Shown: positions 1 through 10,046 of the stretch, piece by piece
How the letters are laid out: every line of letters starts with the position of its first letter
How positions within the stretch are numbered: position 1 is the first letter of the stretch
Assembly: GCA_937997635.1 (NCBI GenBank)
Contig: CALLFA010000028.1
Span: forward strand, 1-42,673
Direction of reading: 5' to 3'
DNA length: 42,673 nucleotides
Source of the DNA: an uncultured Saprospiraceae bacterium
Lineage (GTDB): Bacteria > Bacteroidota > Bacteroidia > Chitinophagales > Saprospiraceae
The notes under the pieces: model-generated
Seen by the model: only the letters and a program-made list of their open reading frames with translations
What the model was told of the DNA's origin: nothing
Database searches by the model: none
Program-made: the position numbers and the translations under genes

Positions 1-216
1 TATTGGCAAATTAAAACACCCTCATCTTCATTGGAAAAACTTTAGATAAATTTCCAAAAGAGTATTTTAATAGTAATTGAACACAAAATTAATTTGTAAA
101 AAAGTAAATGACCAAAAAGACGTAGTTCTTATATTATTAAAAAATAAGTCAAAGAAACAAGAAATAAATGCTAAGATTAATTTGAATTCATCACACAATA
201 CAAATTAAAAGTCTAC

Positions 217-3200
217 TTACAACTTCCCTAACAAGCCAAGCAAATAGACACTCTTGATAAATTCTCTGTTGGTCCCTTCAATTTCTAATGCCCCTGCGCT
301 TGTGTAAAATTGTTCGCGTATCTCACGTAGGCAACCTTCAATATTGCGGAGACACAGAATCAATATTTTGTATTGTTTGTACCTGTCAACATCATCAGTC
401 TGCAGCCTTGTCAATTTTGAAAAAATGGGCTCTTGGTTATTGACAAAATGATTATACATATCAAAGAATTCTACTGGTGTTAAATGCTGTAAATCCTTGA
501 TTCTTCTTAGTGATACTTTTGCAGCTTCTTCTGGACTGAAGTACTTGTTTACTTTGGGGCTAGCAATATTAGATTTGAAATAATTGATAATAATGGTATC
601 CAAATTTTTTCTTTTGATATGCTCATCTGCTTTCGGAAGAATTAGAAACCGCAATATCTCTTGGGATATAAATTTCGCTCTTTCAGTTGGCTCTTCTCCC
701 GCTAAGGATAAATTAAACATAGACTTAGCAACGTCTTGGATTGTAAGTAATTTATTTAATTCTGGCTTTAAAAGCTGCTCTATGTAAGCATCATCCACTG
801 CTTCGGGTCCATAATTATATTCGACGACTTCTATTCGTGACCAAAAATCAGCTGTGAAGGGTTCGTCGTCTTGGCGATACATTGTCCCTAAATTGGCAGC
901 AGCACATATTAGGATATTTTGTCCAATTGTATACTTTGTCCCATCTGGTGTAATGAACACTTGACTGCCAGCAAAAAATGGATTCAGTGACTTACGCAAT
1001 GCTTCAGGCCATTCCTTAATCTCCTCAATGTTTAACATGGAATAAGGCGTTGTAATTGCCTTTGTAAATCCCGCTGGTGTGGCATATGGACCATACTCTC
1101 CAAATTTTATTGCAGTGGTCAAGCTATTTTTAGTCTGCCACTTATCTGCTGTATGTTCGAAATACTCCCGATTCATTAAAGCTGCAGCAAATTTAAGGAA
1201 GGCACTTTTCCCTGTACTTGGAGGACCCGAAAGTAAAATGATACCTGAGCCACTTAGTAACTGCAGTTTTGCCTTTATTAAAAATTCGTGAAGCTTAAGT
1301 TGAAAGTGAGGTGTTTGGTCAATAAATTCTGGCGAAATGATTGGGACATTACGTGTCCTGATTTTCTCATAATAATCTTTGCGCCTTTTTTCAAGTGCAC
1401 AACGCAATGCTTTTTTACCACTAGTGTCTGTTGGTAATAGGCTTTGTATTCGATTCTCATTAAATTGCGGTACGTCAGTGACATTAATTTCATTCACACT
1501 GATCTTCCAGACTGCTTCAATAAATTCATATGTATTTACATCCTCAACATAGTGACGGTACTGCTTAATGAACTCAGTATACTCTTCAGGCAAAACATCG
1601 AATGATTGATTTGAGTCCAAATTGTCCGTAACACTCGGACGGTAAATATCTTTATCTGTTGATCTGATAAAAGATACATAATACCCTGCCTCAGCTGATT
1701 GCTTCTCAACAAGATCCAATTCCCAACTAGGATATATGCGTACAGAAGAATCAAGATCAATGTACAAATCTGGATCGTTTTGTACATAGGCATACTTTCC
1801 TTGATGTGTGACCATAGATTCCAGTTTTTCGCGGTTGCGTTCTAGAATCCTTCTTTCCAATTTTCGCCTAAGTTCTGTTGCTAACCGAACATCTTTATAT
1901 CTCTCTTCAATTTTAAATATATCAACCAGTATTTGTTGGTAGGTTGCATTCGCTTTGAGTTCTATATCTGAAAAACCTCCAGTATGATGACTACTAAAAA
2001 ACTCGATACTTTCCCTGATCATGTCCATAAATTGAAGCTTAGCAGCTTGTCTTTCTGCCTCTTTTCGTTCTATTTCTGCCAGCAGTGCATTCGTCCGTTC
2101 TTTTACTGCTTTAAATAATCGTGATTGTATCCCAGCTGGAGATAAGCTTTTTTCTTTGGCTATATTTTGCAAAATAAATGGCTGCTTTAATAACGACATC
2201 AGTTCAAGTGCAGCTGGATGAACATTCAAAATAGACTGGAGTTGTTTGATGTCATGTGTATTTGAAATGGCAGCTTCTACTGTAGTAATTTCTCCGATAA
2301 TAAATTCATGTAAAGCTGTATCGTCTTGGCTAATTTGTTCTGAAAAATTTGTATTAAGTGAAATTTGGATTTCTTTAAATGCAGCCAACACTTCAGATGT
2401 ATGGTCAAGTTGCATAGATTTCAATTCATCTTCGTAACCTCGTATTTCGTTAAGGATGACTCGATAAGAATCAGGATCAACTAGCTGATCTACATTCTGT
2501 TGATGTGCCTTCGTATTTTTTAAAATCGTCTCTGCTCTTAATTCTTCAATAAGTCTTTTTATCCTTATCTCTGCGGTGTTGACAATTGAATTTACTGTTT
2601 TCTGTAATCGTTGTCCTAATAGCTGACCACCTTCTTTTTCAGCCTCACTGCTTAAGGTATCTACTAAATTCTGTCTTGCGATGGCAATTTTATTTTGGAT
2701 ACCGAGTAATGCTTCGTAGTCATCACCAGCATTTACAATCATATGTTCGACATTCGTCTCAAAATCAAACTTTGCACTTTCTATATAGCTAGGTATGACT
2801 TCTTTAGCTGCCTCTTCCTCATCTACAGGATTGGTGACTTTTGCGAAATGTGTTTTTGTAAATAAACCTTCGCCTTTGAAGAGGTGTGACAAATTCTTTA
2901 AGATCACGCTCAAGTTTTGTCTCTCCCCTGCCAATTTTAATGAAGTGGCATTCGTCTGAATCCTCACTAATTTTTGTAACATCTTATTTCTGACTATCAG
3001 ACTTCCACTTTGATCGACTTCAAAGCCCTTCTCAAAAACACCCAAGCTCTGAATTTTTTCTGGTTGAGTACCACTTATGTCGTAAGCAACGATTTCATCT
3101 AACTCATTTTGAACAAATAAAATATTGAGATTATCATCTGATCTACACCAATGAATCGTATCATCAATCACTACTTTCTTTGGCCATTTGCGAGGAATAA

Positions 3201-4188
3201 TTGATCCATGCGTATTCACAATGGTCACCTCATGATCATGACTTAATGCGACGATTACATCTTTATCTGATGGCAAAAAATGATAGCAATCATTGTGTAA
3301 GGGCACTTCGATTACATTATCTGTATTATCAAGAACACTATCTATAGTTAATTTACCATCTGAATGATGCATCATGTGGCGCGTTGTTTTATAATGCAAT
3401 TCGTAGCCGTCGGCAGAAAAGAAGTCCCGTACATCATCTGACCTGAAGGCAAGGGCATGATCAAAATCATTAATATCATTGGTACGAGTAATCATCCATT
3501 TATTCGGTGTCAACAAGATACCATCAACTGATTTAGTTTCAATCATCACAGCCACTCCGCTTCGTTTATTTATCGGAGTGATAATGATGTTACCATTTGC
3601 TGTAATGTGGATGTATTGATTGTGTACATTTTTTTGAAAATGTATTAGATCTTTTAAAAAGAGATAAAAATTATCCTGTTTACAGCTATCCCACATATCA
3701 GGACTAAATGAGTATCCATTGAATTTGAAAAATGAAGCAACTCCATCAGATGGTAAATTAAGTCCATATGCTTGCCTAAGTGAATGAGCAAAGCCTACTG
3801 CTGATGTCAAGTCCAAGCTTTCTGTGAATGAAGCGAATTTCTGTGGTAATCTAGCCTGACTGATATTCAAATTTTTTAAATTGTAAATGGTTGATTCAGC
3901 AGCATCCAGATCGTGTTTATGATAATCATCTGGCAGATAATGATCAACATCGACCAACCTCCCATTCGCATTATAAATACTTATGTACGGAATACCTTTA
4001 TAGATTACGAGGACGATATCTTCCTGATGAGTTGGGCCATGAAGAATGTGAAAACGGTCTATTTCCTGTTCTTGAACATCGACGTGACTATCCACTTCGA
4101 AAAAATCCTCTTGAACTTGACAGGTAAATTGATCACGCAGAGACAACATCTTTCGATTAGATTCATTACTTTCAGACATAGAAGGCAT
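217..4188 (-). CDS. Giant MoxR-like AAA+ ATPase with propeller-like N-terminus and coiled-coil middle
   Basis: The 1323-aa protein has three parts. Residues ~1-430 are beta-rich with repeated strand-turn units such as the one around VTIVNTHGS, resembling a degenerate beta-propeller. Residues ~480-830 are charged and heptad-like, with no Pro or Gly over long stretches, as in coiled coils. The C-terminal third is an AAA+ module: Walker A GPPSTGKS at 988-995, a Walker B-like MLNIEEI at 1051-1057 with EE (E1055/E1056) instead of the usual DE, a sensor-1 stretch ICAAANLG, and an arginine-finger candidate R1118 in DFWSRIEV. The architecture resembles the large bacterial 'DNA repair ATPase' proteins (DUF3686 plus AAA), an assignment from memory. 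It lies 63 bp from, and divergent to, a vWA gene; MoxR ATPases commonly work with vWA partners, so it probably remodels a target through that protein. No signal peptide, so cytoplasmic. A second Met at 4179 is an alternative start. Substrate unknown. Confidence 0.8.
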   Translation of the reverse strand: MPSMSESNESNRKMLSLRDQFTCQVQEDFFEVDSHVDVQEQEIDRFHILHGPTHQEDIVLVIYKGIPYISIYNANGRLVDVDHYLPDDYHKHDLDAAESTIYNLKNLNISQARLPQKFASFTESLDLTSAVGFAHSLRQAYGLNLPSDGVASFFKFNGYSFSPDMWDSCKQDNFYLFLKDLIHFQKNVHNQYIHITANGNIIITPINKRSGVAVMIETKSVDGILLTPNKWMITRTNDINDFDHALAFRSDDVRDFFSADGYELHYKTTRHMMHHSDGKLTIDSVLDNTDNVIEVPLHNDCYHFLPSDKDVIVALSHDHEVTIVNTHGSIIPRKWPKKVVIDDTIHWCRSDDNLNILFVQNELDEIVAYDISGTQPEKIQSLGVFEKGFEVDQSGSLIVRNKMLQKLVRIQTNATSLKLAGERQNLSVILKNLSHLFKGEGLFTKTHFAKVTNPVDEEEAAKEVIPSYIESAKFDFETNVEHMIVNAGDDYEALLGIQNKIAIARQNLVDTLSSEAEKEGGQLLGQRLQKTVNSIVNTAEIRIKRLIEELRAETILKNTKAHQQNVDQLVDPDSYRVILNEIRGYEDELKSMQLDHTSEVLAAFKEIQISLNTNFSEQISQDDTALHEFIIGEITTVEAAISNTHDIKQLQSILNVHPAALELMSLLKQPFILQNIAKEKSLSPAGIQSRLFKAVKERTNALLAEIERKEAERQAAKLQFMDMIRESIEFFSSHHTGGFSDIELKANATYQQILVDIFKIEERYKDVRLATELRRKLERRILERNREKLESMVTHQGKYAYVQNDPDLYIDLDSSVRIYPSWELDLVEKQSAEAGYYVSFIRSTDKDIYRPSVTDNLDSNQSFDVLPEEYTEFIKQYRHYVEDVNTYEFIEAVWKISVNEINVTDVPQFNENRIQSLLPTDTSGKKALRCALEKRRKDYYEKIRTRNVPIISPEFIDQTPHFQLKLHEFLIKAKLQLLSGSGIILLSGPPSTGKSAFLKFAAALMNREYFEHTADKWQTKNSLTTAIKFGEYGPYATPAGFTKAITTPYSMLNIEEIKEWPEALRKSLNPFFAGSQVFITPDGTKYTIGQNILICAAANLGTMYRQDDEPFTADFWSRIEVVEYNYGPEAVDDAYIEQLLKPELNKLLTIQDVAKSMFNLSLAGEEPTERAKFISQEILRFLILPKADEHIKRKNLDTIIINYFKSNIASPKVNKYFSPEEAAKVSLRRIKDLQHLTPVEFFDMYNHFVNNQEPIFSKLTRLQTDDVDRYKQYKILILCLRNIEGCLREIREQFYTSAGALEIEGTNREFIKSVYLLGLLGKL

Positions 4189-4251
4189 TTAGTAGTTCTG
4201 ATTAATGTAGAATAGTAAAATTCATAGGTTATTAATAGAGTAAAGAATACT

Positions 4252-6738
4252 TTGCAGGCTGAAAGTAAAAAGAATACAAACAAATCTCAAGATATCTGGT
4301 CAAAACAGATATATCGTCAATGGCAAGACTTGCAGCGACAATATGCGACTAACGGTTGGAAGCTCCTCGAATACCCTGATCATGCATGGAAGCAATACAG
4401 CTGGCATATTATATTTGACTCACATCACGACGACAAATCGCCGTTTACTCTCAACAAATTTAAGAGCGAGGTTGAAAATAAAGAGTTTGATATCTATAAT
4501 CAGGTTTTAGTAAATCTCATTCAGAATAAAGAGAAAACGGAAAATAAATATTGGGAATCTTTTAAAGAGTGGACTAATATCACAGGTGTATTAGTTCCTC
4601 AGTCAGCTTTGATTAAACTAGGGTTTTCCAATCTAACTGAATCCGTAAATTACATTCAATTATTCAGTCAACAGTATCCATTCCATCAAATTCTCCGAGC
4701 AACTCAAGACATTGCCTCAGATGAGAAGAATGATCTGCTACAGGATAAGTATAAAACATTATGGTTTATCATAGAAGGATACACACATTTTATAGCACAG
4801 CTAGAAGACCAATCAAAAGAATCAGTCACCAATTATCTATTCATTTTGTGGAATCAATCTTCTATATATGAACTATTGCCATCTACTCAACTAACTCATG
4901 CACTTATCCATTTGATTCTTGATATAGTACGACCTGATTCACTTTCAAGCAGATATAAACCCAAGAATTATTGGACAGATGTTTCAAAATTTATTACGAG
5001 TAATGAACTAGAGCTTCGCATTATACTGTCTAAAAAAATAAAGTCTATACCATTTGTAAAAGAAGAATTTGTCACTCTTGAAAGGATTAAACAAGCCTTT
5101 TATACACTTTGTACCTTGGATATACATTTATTGCAGATTCAAGAGTATTTAGACAAGCGAAACAATAAAGACTTATGGAATTCCCTACCAGTGGAAATTC
5201 AGCGAGCCTTTAGTCAAATGAAGCCGAATTCAATGATGGACCAAATTCAATCTGCCGTGCAAAAAAAGTCTATCATTGAAAGAATAAAATCGCTCACCTC
5301 ATCGCAAGAACAAAATCAATTACCACATTATTATACAATTGAAAATACTGATAAGAAAAAAGATAATTTTTCATGGCACCAATTAAGCGATGATTCAATT
5401 TCAACCATTACTACATTTTTTCGGCAAAAGCATACTGTGTTGACAGATAATTTGTTGAATGATAAAATGAATCGTCATACAACAGACCTCTTCAATAGAT
5501 TAACCAGACCTGTATTAGAATGGAAATTTATTGCATCGACTTTAACACCTATTTGGAATACAACACAGCATGAAAACCTTCTGGAAATAATAATAAAATA
5601 CAACAAAACAAGAGAATTAGAAATTAAAGAAGCCAAACTATTAATTGGCATTAAAAAGGTATTAATTGGACTTACAAATAAGTCGAAATTGGATAAATAC
5701 ATATTAACGCTGCCCCCTTTTAAATCTCCCATTCTTATTGAACGTTTGAATAATCTGATAAATTCTCAAAGAATAAACATAATTAATAGACGCCACTTCA
5801 GTATTAGGAAAATGGAAGAATTTGGGATTAGTGAAGAACTCGAACCGCAGTACAGAATTAGAGAGCTATATCTCGAAGAATTACTGAACATTGAAAAAGC
5901 TGTCAGACCTTATGTTCTTTATGTTAAAAAAGCATTTGATTCAGCTTTACCAGAAAATAGAGAGAATTTCTTTGACCCTTATAGACATAGTATTGATGGG
6001 ATAGAATTTGATCAAGAGACGGTGCAGCAAGTAGATAAATGGCTTAAGGGAGAAGTCATGAAAACAATTAACATCAAACCTCAAATTCATGATGCACTTC
6101 AAATCAATTGCTTTGCTATGGATTCATCTGGTTCTATGGATCACGATAAAATGCGCAATCTCTTTAAATTAATTTACTTAATCGTCACAGGTTTAAGTGG
6201 TAAGGCCACTTACGATTCATTTCATTTTTTTGGTACACATTTCATTCCTGCCGCAGAATTCAGACACAGTTTTGATAGCAAGAATTTACTGTATAAAATA
6301 TTAAGAAAAATAACTCACGTCACGACCAATGGAATAATTAGGTATGGTGGAGTTGGTGGCACATATTTGAGTGGTGCCATTATGGAATGTCATCAGAGAA
6401 TAACAGACTTTGCAAAACCCTTCAACAAAAAAGAAATTAACTATTTTAAAACTCTATTTGTCATTACGGATGGAGAACCATCTATTGGTATAGTTGACCC
6501 AAATAATCTTGCAGAACTAATAAAACAGAAGCGCCAAGAAGGCGATGTAACAATAAAAGGTATTTATGTTGGTCCTCCTTCGAAAACACCAACAATGCCA
6601 GTTATTTTTGGTAAAGACCAATACGTAGAGACTACTAATTTTAGTACCGCCATCGTCGAACTTATTGACACCATGAGTAAAACATATAAAGAACAACGGA
6701 CACGTCTTAAACAACGCAAAAAAACAATGAAGTCATGA
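4252..6738 (+). CDS. von Willebrand factor A (MIDAS) protein, MoxR partner
   Basis: The 828-aa protein has a long, mostly helical N-terminal region (~1-600) that I do not recognise and a C-terminal vWA domain (~615-815). The metal-binding MIDAS is intact: DSSGS at 624-628, T704 in GGTYLSG, and D740 in ITDGEPS. vWA proteins of this kind typically deliver or hold substrates for MoxR AAA+ ATPases (RavA-ViaA is the known example), and the divergent neighbour is such an ATPase. The tail is very basic. The reading frame opens at 4228 and contains no ATG until about residue 330, so the start is inferred to be the TTG at 4252; no good ribosome binding site is visible. Its TGA overlaps the next gene's ATG (ATGA), so the two are translationally coupled. 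Cytoplasmic, because no signal peptide or membrane segment is seen. Confidence 0.82.
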   Translation: MQAESKKNTNKSQDIWSKQIYRQWQDLQRQYATNGWKLLEYPDHAWKQYSWHIIFDSHHDDKSPFTLNKFKSEVENKEFDIYNQVLVNLIQNKEKTENKYWESFKEWTNITGVLVPQSALIKLGFSNLTESVNYIQLFSQQYPFHQILRATQDIASDEKNDLLQDKYKTLWFIIEGYTHFIAQLEDQSKESVTNYLFILWNQSSIYELLPSTQLTHALIHLILDIVRPDSLSSRYKPKNYWTDVSKFITSNELELRIILSKKIKSIPFVKEEFVTLERIKQAFYTLCTLDIHLLQIQEYLDKRNNKDLWNSLPVEIQRAFSQMKPNSMMDQIQSAVQKKSIIERIKSLTSSQEQNQLPHYYTIENTDKKKDNFSWHQLSDDSISTITTFFRQKHTVLTDNLLNDKMNRHTTDLFNRLTRPVLEWKFIASTLTPIWNTTQHENLLEIIIKYNKTRELEIKEAKLLIGIKKVLIGLTNKSKLDKYILTLPPFKSPILIERLNNLINSQRINIINRRHFSIRKMEEFGISEELEPQYRIRELYLEELLNIEKAVRPYVLYVKKAFDSALPENRENFFDPYRHSIDGIEFDQETVQQVDKWLKGEVMKTINIKPQIHDALQINCFAMDSSGSMDHDKMRNLFKLIYLIVTGLSGKATYDSFHFFGTHFIPAAEFRHSFDSKNLLYKILRKITHVTTNGIIRYGGVGGTYLSGAIMECHQRITDFAKPFNKKEINYFKTLFVITDGEPSIGIVDPNNLAELIKQKRQEGDVTIKGIYVGPPSKTPTMPVIFGKDQYVETTNFSTAIVELIDTMSKTYKEQRTRLKQRKKTMKS

Positions 6739-8801
6739 GTATCAATGATACAAATATAGAATCTCATAATTCATTTCAAACCTTAATTACGCTCAAAGAA
6801 TTTGCTGTAGTACAGGATTCTAATGGTCAATTAAATGTATATACATCAAAAAGCGTTGAAGATAAAAGTTTTGACTCGTATTTAATTGAGGGCAATACCA
6901 TCGATAATGTTTATTTACCTAAAAACCACGAACTTATTATTTTACATACGTCTAATAATATAATAGCCATAGATTATGATAACAATGTTTTAAAAGATGA
7001 AAAATGGACCGACTATTTCATAGAGCCATATAGTCAACAATTATTTAGAAAGATACACAACCACTGGTATGATATCGAAGGGCACATGTTGAATCCGCCC
7101 ATCTTCATATTAGAAGACACACTCATTTGTCTTCCAACTAAATCATCTAAAAGGTCAATATCATTTAAAGAGCAATCATTAAAGACAAATCCAGATTATA
7201 GTTTAATCCAAATAGGGAAGCTCGTTTTTAATGCTGATTTACATTTGCTGAATTATCAAGGAGAAAAAATAACCTCCATTCGAAATAAGCGAATCAGACT
7301 GAAAGACACCATCATACAAGAAATAGGAATTGGCAAATACAATACAGGTTTTATTTCACTGGACACCTTACAACCATTTCTCCTTAAAGGTGAATTAATT
7401 ACGGAGCACATATATTCGAAAACCATTAATGAGACAACATATGAACTATTCTTATCGGAAGAAAATAGATTTGTCATTAATGCTAAAACAAACGAAGCCA
7501 TCACCATTGACGATATCCCTGTCCATTTAGATTTAGAAGATTACATATTGTTTAATGAATATCAATTGGTTAATGGCAAATTAGAGAATAGAGATATTGT
7601 GTACAATTTAAAAACTCAGTCATTATTTGAGTTAGAGGCAGTAACACCACACGATATTTCTAAGATTCAAACTTCTGTTATTAACATCAACGAAGATAAA
7701 ATCATTAACCTTAATGCAGGGCAACATGAATATGTCTTTAACATGATCAAGCATAAATTATTCACTTTAAACGATGGTCAGCTGACTCCTCAAAAAATAG
7801 AAACATTAGATAGTTATAGTGAATATTTTGGCAAAGCAATTATTGATGGTAATGATCGAATATTCTATTTAGATACTTGCTGTGTACTTCATTTTGATGA
7901 TGGTGCTGTATATATACAATCCATTCTTGATGTTGAGAAAAATAAACTCATCAATGCACTCGACTCCCATAACGAATTGATTGTCCTAGATGCTCGGAAT
8001 GGATATAACAATTTAGAACTAGCAAAAGTGGAATCCCAACAAATTCAGCAGGTTGAGGATTCGCCTCAAACTTTAGGTATAGCTAGAGTTCAAAATGCTA
8101 CCTTAAACAGTACGGGTGGACCTATTAACAGAACGGTGCGAATAGACACTCCAGACATTCGTTTATTCACATTGGACAACTCGCTAGAGTCGTTTCCAGA
8201 CGGAGAACAAGTATCTGTATTTGCTGGGAATCCTATAATCAATATAGATTTCAACTTACTCATTACATTTGGAGATGACACCTTCTTGACATTTAAATTT
8301 ATTCCATACCATGAAGTACCTACACAAGGTTACATAAATCAATCCAGCGGTAAAGTTTTGTTTGTAGAAGGAGAAGCTAATCGCCATGAAATCGTGACAG
8401 GTATTCCTAAAAATCCTATTGTGTATCATTTGGGAGAACACCGATTGATTCAAGTAAATACCTTGACAGAAGATTTCAAGGAGCGACAAATCATGATGTG
8501 CCAGCAGACTAAAAAGACTTGGCTAAAATTTCATGACGACCATTTACCAGCATTAGAGCATCACACTGTATCTGATACTGACAGCACTTGGAACTACCAA
8601 TTATTCAAAGTGAGATCAAGCGATAAAGAATCAAGATACCTTGTTGCAGAGAGGGATGCACCCTATCGGATTCTAGTAGAAGAAACGAGTGGTCAAATAA
8701 AACCGAAATTAATCAAGTCCAATGACCAAGTGCTTAAAGAGCCAAAAAAGCGATCCCGATTTGCCAAACTCTTTTTGAATGATCCAGGGTTTTTAAAGTG
8801 A
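6735..8801 (+). CDS. Large beta-rich protein of unknown function in the MoxR-vWA module
   Basis: I do not recognise this 688-aa protein. It is almost entirely predicted short strands separated by turns, with recurring hydrophobic-strand and Asn/Asp/Gly turn units (for example LIILHTSNNIIAIDYDN and IVYNLKTQSLFEL), which suggests one or two degenerate beta-propellers. There is no signal peptide, membrane segment or catalytic motif; the tail (KEPKKRSRFAK) is basic. The ATG overlaps the stop of the vWA gene by four bases, so it is coupled and probably made in fixed ratio with it. The N-terminal part of the divergent AAA+ protein has a similar strand-turn texture, so both may carry related sensor or scaffold propellers; that is inference. 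It probably acts as the third component or recognition subunit of the ATPase-vWA machine. Confidence 0.7.
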   Translation: MSINDTNIESHNSFQTLITLKEFAVVQDSNGQLNVYTSKSVEDKSFDSYLIEGNTIDNVYLPKNHELIILHTSNNIIAIDYDNNVLKDEKWTDYFIEPYSQQLFRKIHNHWYDIEGHMLNPPIFILEDTLICLPTKSSKRSISFKEQSLKTNPDYSLIQIGKLVFNADLHLLNYQGEKITSIRNKRIRLKDTIIQEIGIGKYNTGFISLDTLQPFLLKGELITEHIYSKTINETTYELFLSEENRFVINAKTNEAITIDDIPVHLDLEDYILFNEYQLVNGKLENRDIVYNLKTQSLFELEAVTPHDISKIQTSVININEDKIINLNAGQHEYVFNMIKHKLFTLNDGQLTPQKIETLDSYSEYFGKAIIDGNDRIFYLDTCCVLHFDDGAVYIQSILDVEKNKLINALDSHNELIVLDARNGYNNLELAKVESQQIQQVEDSPQTLGIARVQNATLNSTGGPINRTVRIDTPDIRLFTLDNSLESFPDGEQVSVFAGNPIINIDFNLLITFGDDTFLTFKFIPYHEVPTQGYINQSSGKVLFVEGEANRHEIVTGIPKNPIVYHLGEHRLIQVNTLTEDFKERQIMMCQQTKKTWLKFHDDHLPALEHHTVSDTDSTWNYQLFKVRSSDKESRYLVAERDAPYRILVEETSGQIKPKLIKSNDQVLKEPKKRSRFAKLFLNDPGFLK

Positions 8802-8888
8802 TGAGCTATCCCATATTTAATTTTAATGGCTCAGTCCTTGACAAACACAATCTTATCCTTATAACTGGGATAACGCAAATCAAAAAAG

Positions 8889-9941
8889 CTAGAAACTTAT
8901 TATTTCCTCAACCAACTTCCCGCTCCGCCAAAGCTCATCAAATTCGTTTACCATCTCCTCTCCCCTTCTAGCCACTTCATACCAATGCTTCATACGTACT
9001 TCTTCATTATCAAAGTGTGTTTCAAAATCTTTTCGGTCTGGTATTTTCGAATCAGGTAAGCTTTTGATGTAACTATCTGATGGCGACACCAAAATCATTT
9101 TGTCCAAAACAGGACCGTTAAATTTTCGCCACTTGACAAATTTATCAAACCATCCTTCTATGATATTGCTAGCGAAATGTGGATAAAAAACAAGCTTATC
9201 TGTATTGTAATTCAAGCCAATGTGGTAATCGACTAAGGCCCCATCCCAGATAAGGCCGTCAATACCTGCTATGTTATTGACAGGATTCATCAACATTGGA
9301 ATAGTGCCTGTGGATCGTAAGGCATTTTTAACATTCTGTTTATTAAATGGCATCCTTATGGTCTTGAAAGAGTCTTCTTTTATGATTTGGGTAGAAGACG
9401 TATTAGTAAACACCAATCGATTAACATCATTCTGAATCAAGCTTCTCGAAAAAAGATTTTTGAGTGCAATCTTAGCAAACGGAAATCTGTATTTACTGCC
9501 CTTTTTTTCTGGAAATTTGGTTTGGGTACTAATGACATACAACTTCTTAAAAGAGTCGTTCAACAAATGTTCAATTCCATTTTCACCCAAAGTATATGCA
9601 ACGATAGATTCTAATTCTTTCACCACTTCGTCTGGTGTCGGCCATTCTTTATAGCTCTGCTCAACATAAGATTGTAAAAATCGATCAATCGCTTTTGCAG
9701 GGTCTTGCAGACAATAACAAAGCATCCGCCAAGCTCCAGCTGAAGCCCCGACTAAGTGTAGCGGAGTCTTTCTATCATGAAACCAGTTAGTCATCAAATA
9801 CTTGTCAAAAGCATGAAGTACAATCCACTTTGGGCCACCGGCTGCTGCTGGCATGACAGAAATATCTTCTGGCTGTAAACCAGTTTTCTTTATTTTTTCA
9901 ATTGCTGCTGGACCAGCTTTGATATTGAAGGTTTTGGGCAA
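8889..9941 (-). CDS. Patatin-like phospholipase
   Basis: A 350-aa serine lipase/acyl hydrolase of the patatin family. Visible features are the glycine-rich oxyanion stretch AAAGGPKW (~32-39), the nucleophile elbow GASAG with Ser67, and the dyad aspartate D233 in WDGALVDYH. Patatins hydrolyse acyl esters of phospholipids or neutral lipids with a Ser-Asp dyad. No signal peptide, so probably cytoplasmic or peripheral to the inner membrane. The frame has no ATG before Met30, which sits directly against the oxyanion loop; the upstream stop leaves only ATT (9944) and TTG (9941), so TTG at 9941 is the inferred start. It converges with the vWA-module operon across an 87-bp gap in which I see only a weak, widely spaced inverted repeat. 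Confidence 0.85.
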   Translation of the reverse strand: MPKTFNIKAGPAAIEKIKKTGLQPEDISVMPAAAGGPKWIVLHAFDKYLMTNWFHDRKTPLHLVGASAGAWRMLCYCLQDPAKAIDRFLQSYVEQSYKEWPTPDEVVKELESIVAYTLGENGIEHLLNDSFKKLYVISTQTKFPEKKGSKYRFPFAKIALKNLFSRSLIQNDVNRLVFTNTSSTQIIKEDSFKTIRMPFNKQNVKNALRSTGTIPMLMNPVNNIAGIDGLIWDGALVDYHIGLNYNTDKLVFYPHFASNIIEGWFDKFVKWRKFNGPVLDKMILVSPSDSYIKSLPDSKIPDRKDFETHFDNEEVRMKHWYEVARRGEEMVNEFDELWRSGKLVEEIISF

Positions 9942-10046
9942 AATGCGCTATTTTTAATCAAATCTAAAAGACTGCACTAATTTGAGAATAACAATTTTAC
10001 GAAAATACTTTTTATAAATGGCTTGACATTGAAGAGAGTGTTTTAA

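Noticed and set aside
31-57. TTGGAAA / TTTCCAA inverted repeat at the left edge
   Set aside because: Short AT-rich stem with a 13-nt loop and no T-run in the transcribed direction; the rest of 1-216 shows nothing else.
4248-4254. TACTTTG before the vWA gene as a -7 box
   Set aside because: One base short of TAnnTTTG and overlaps the inferred TTG start codon.
8807-8872. TATCCCA / TGGGATA inverted repeat as a terminator between convergent genes
   Set aside because: The arms are only 7 bp with a 52-nt loop and no T-run.
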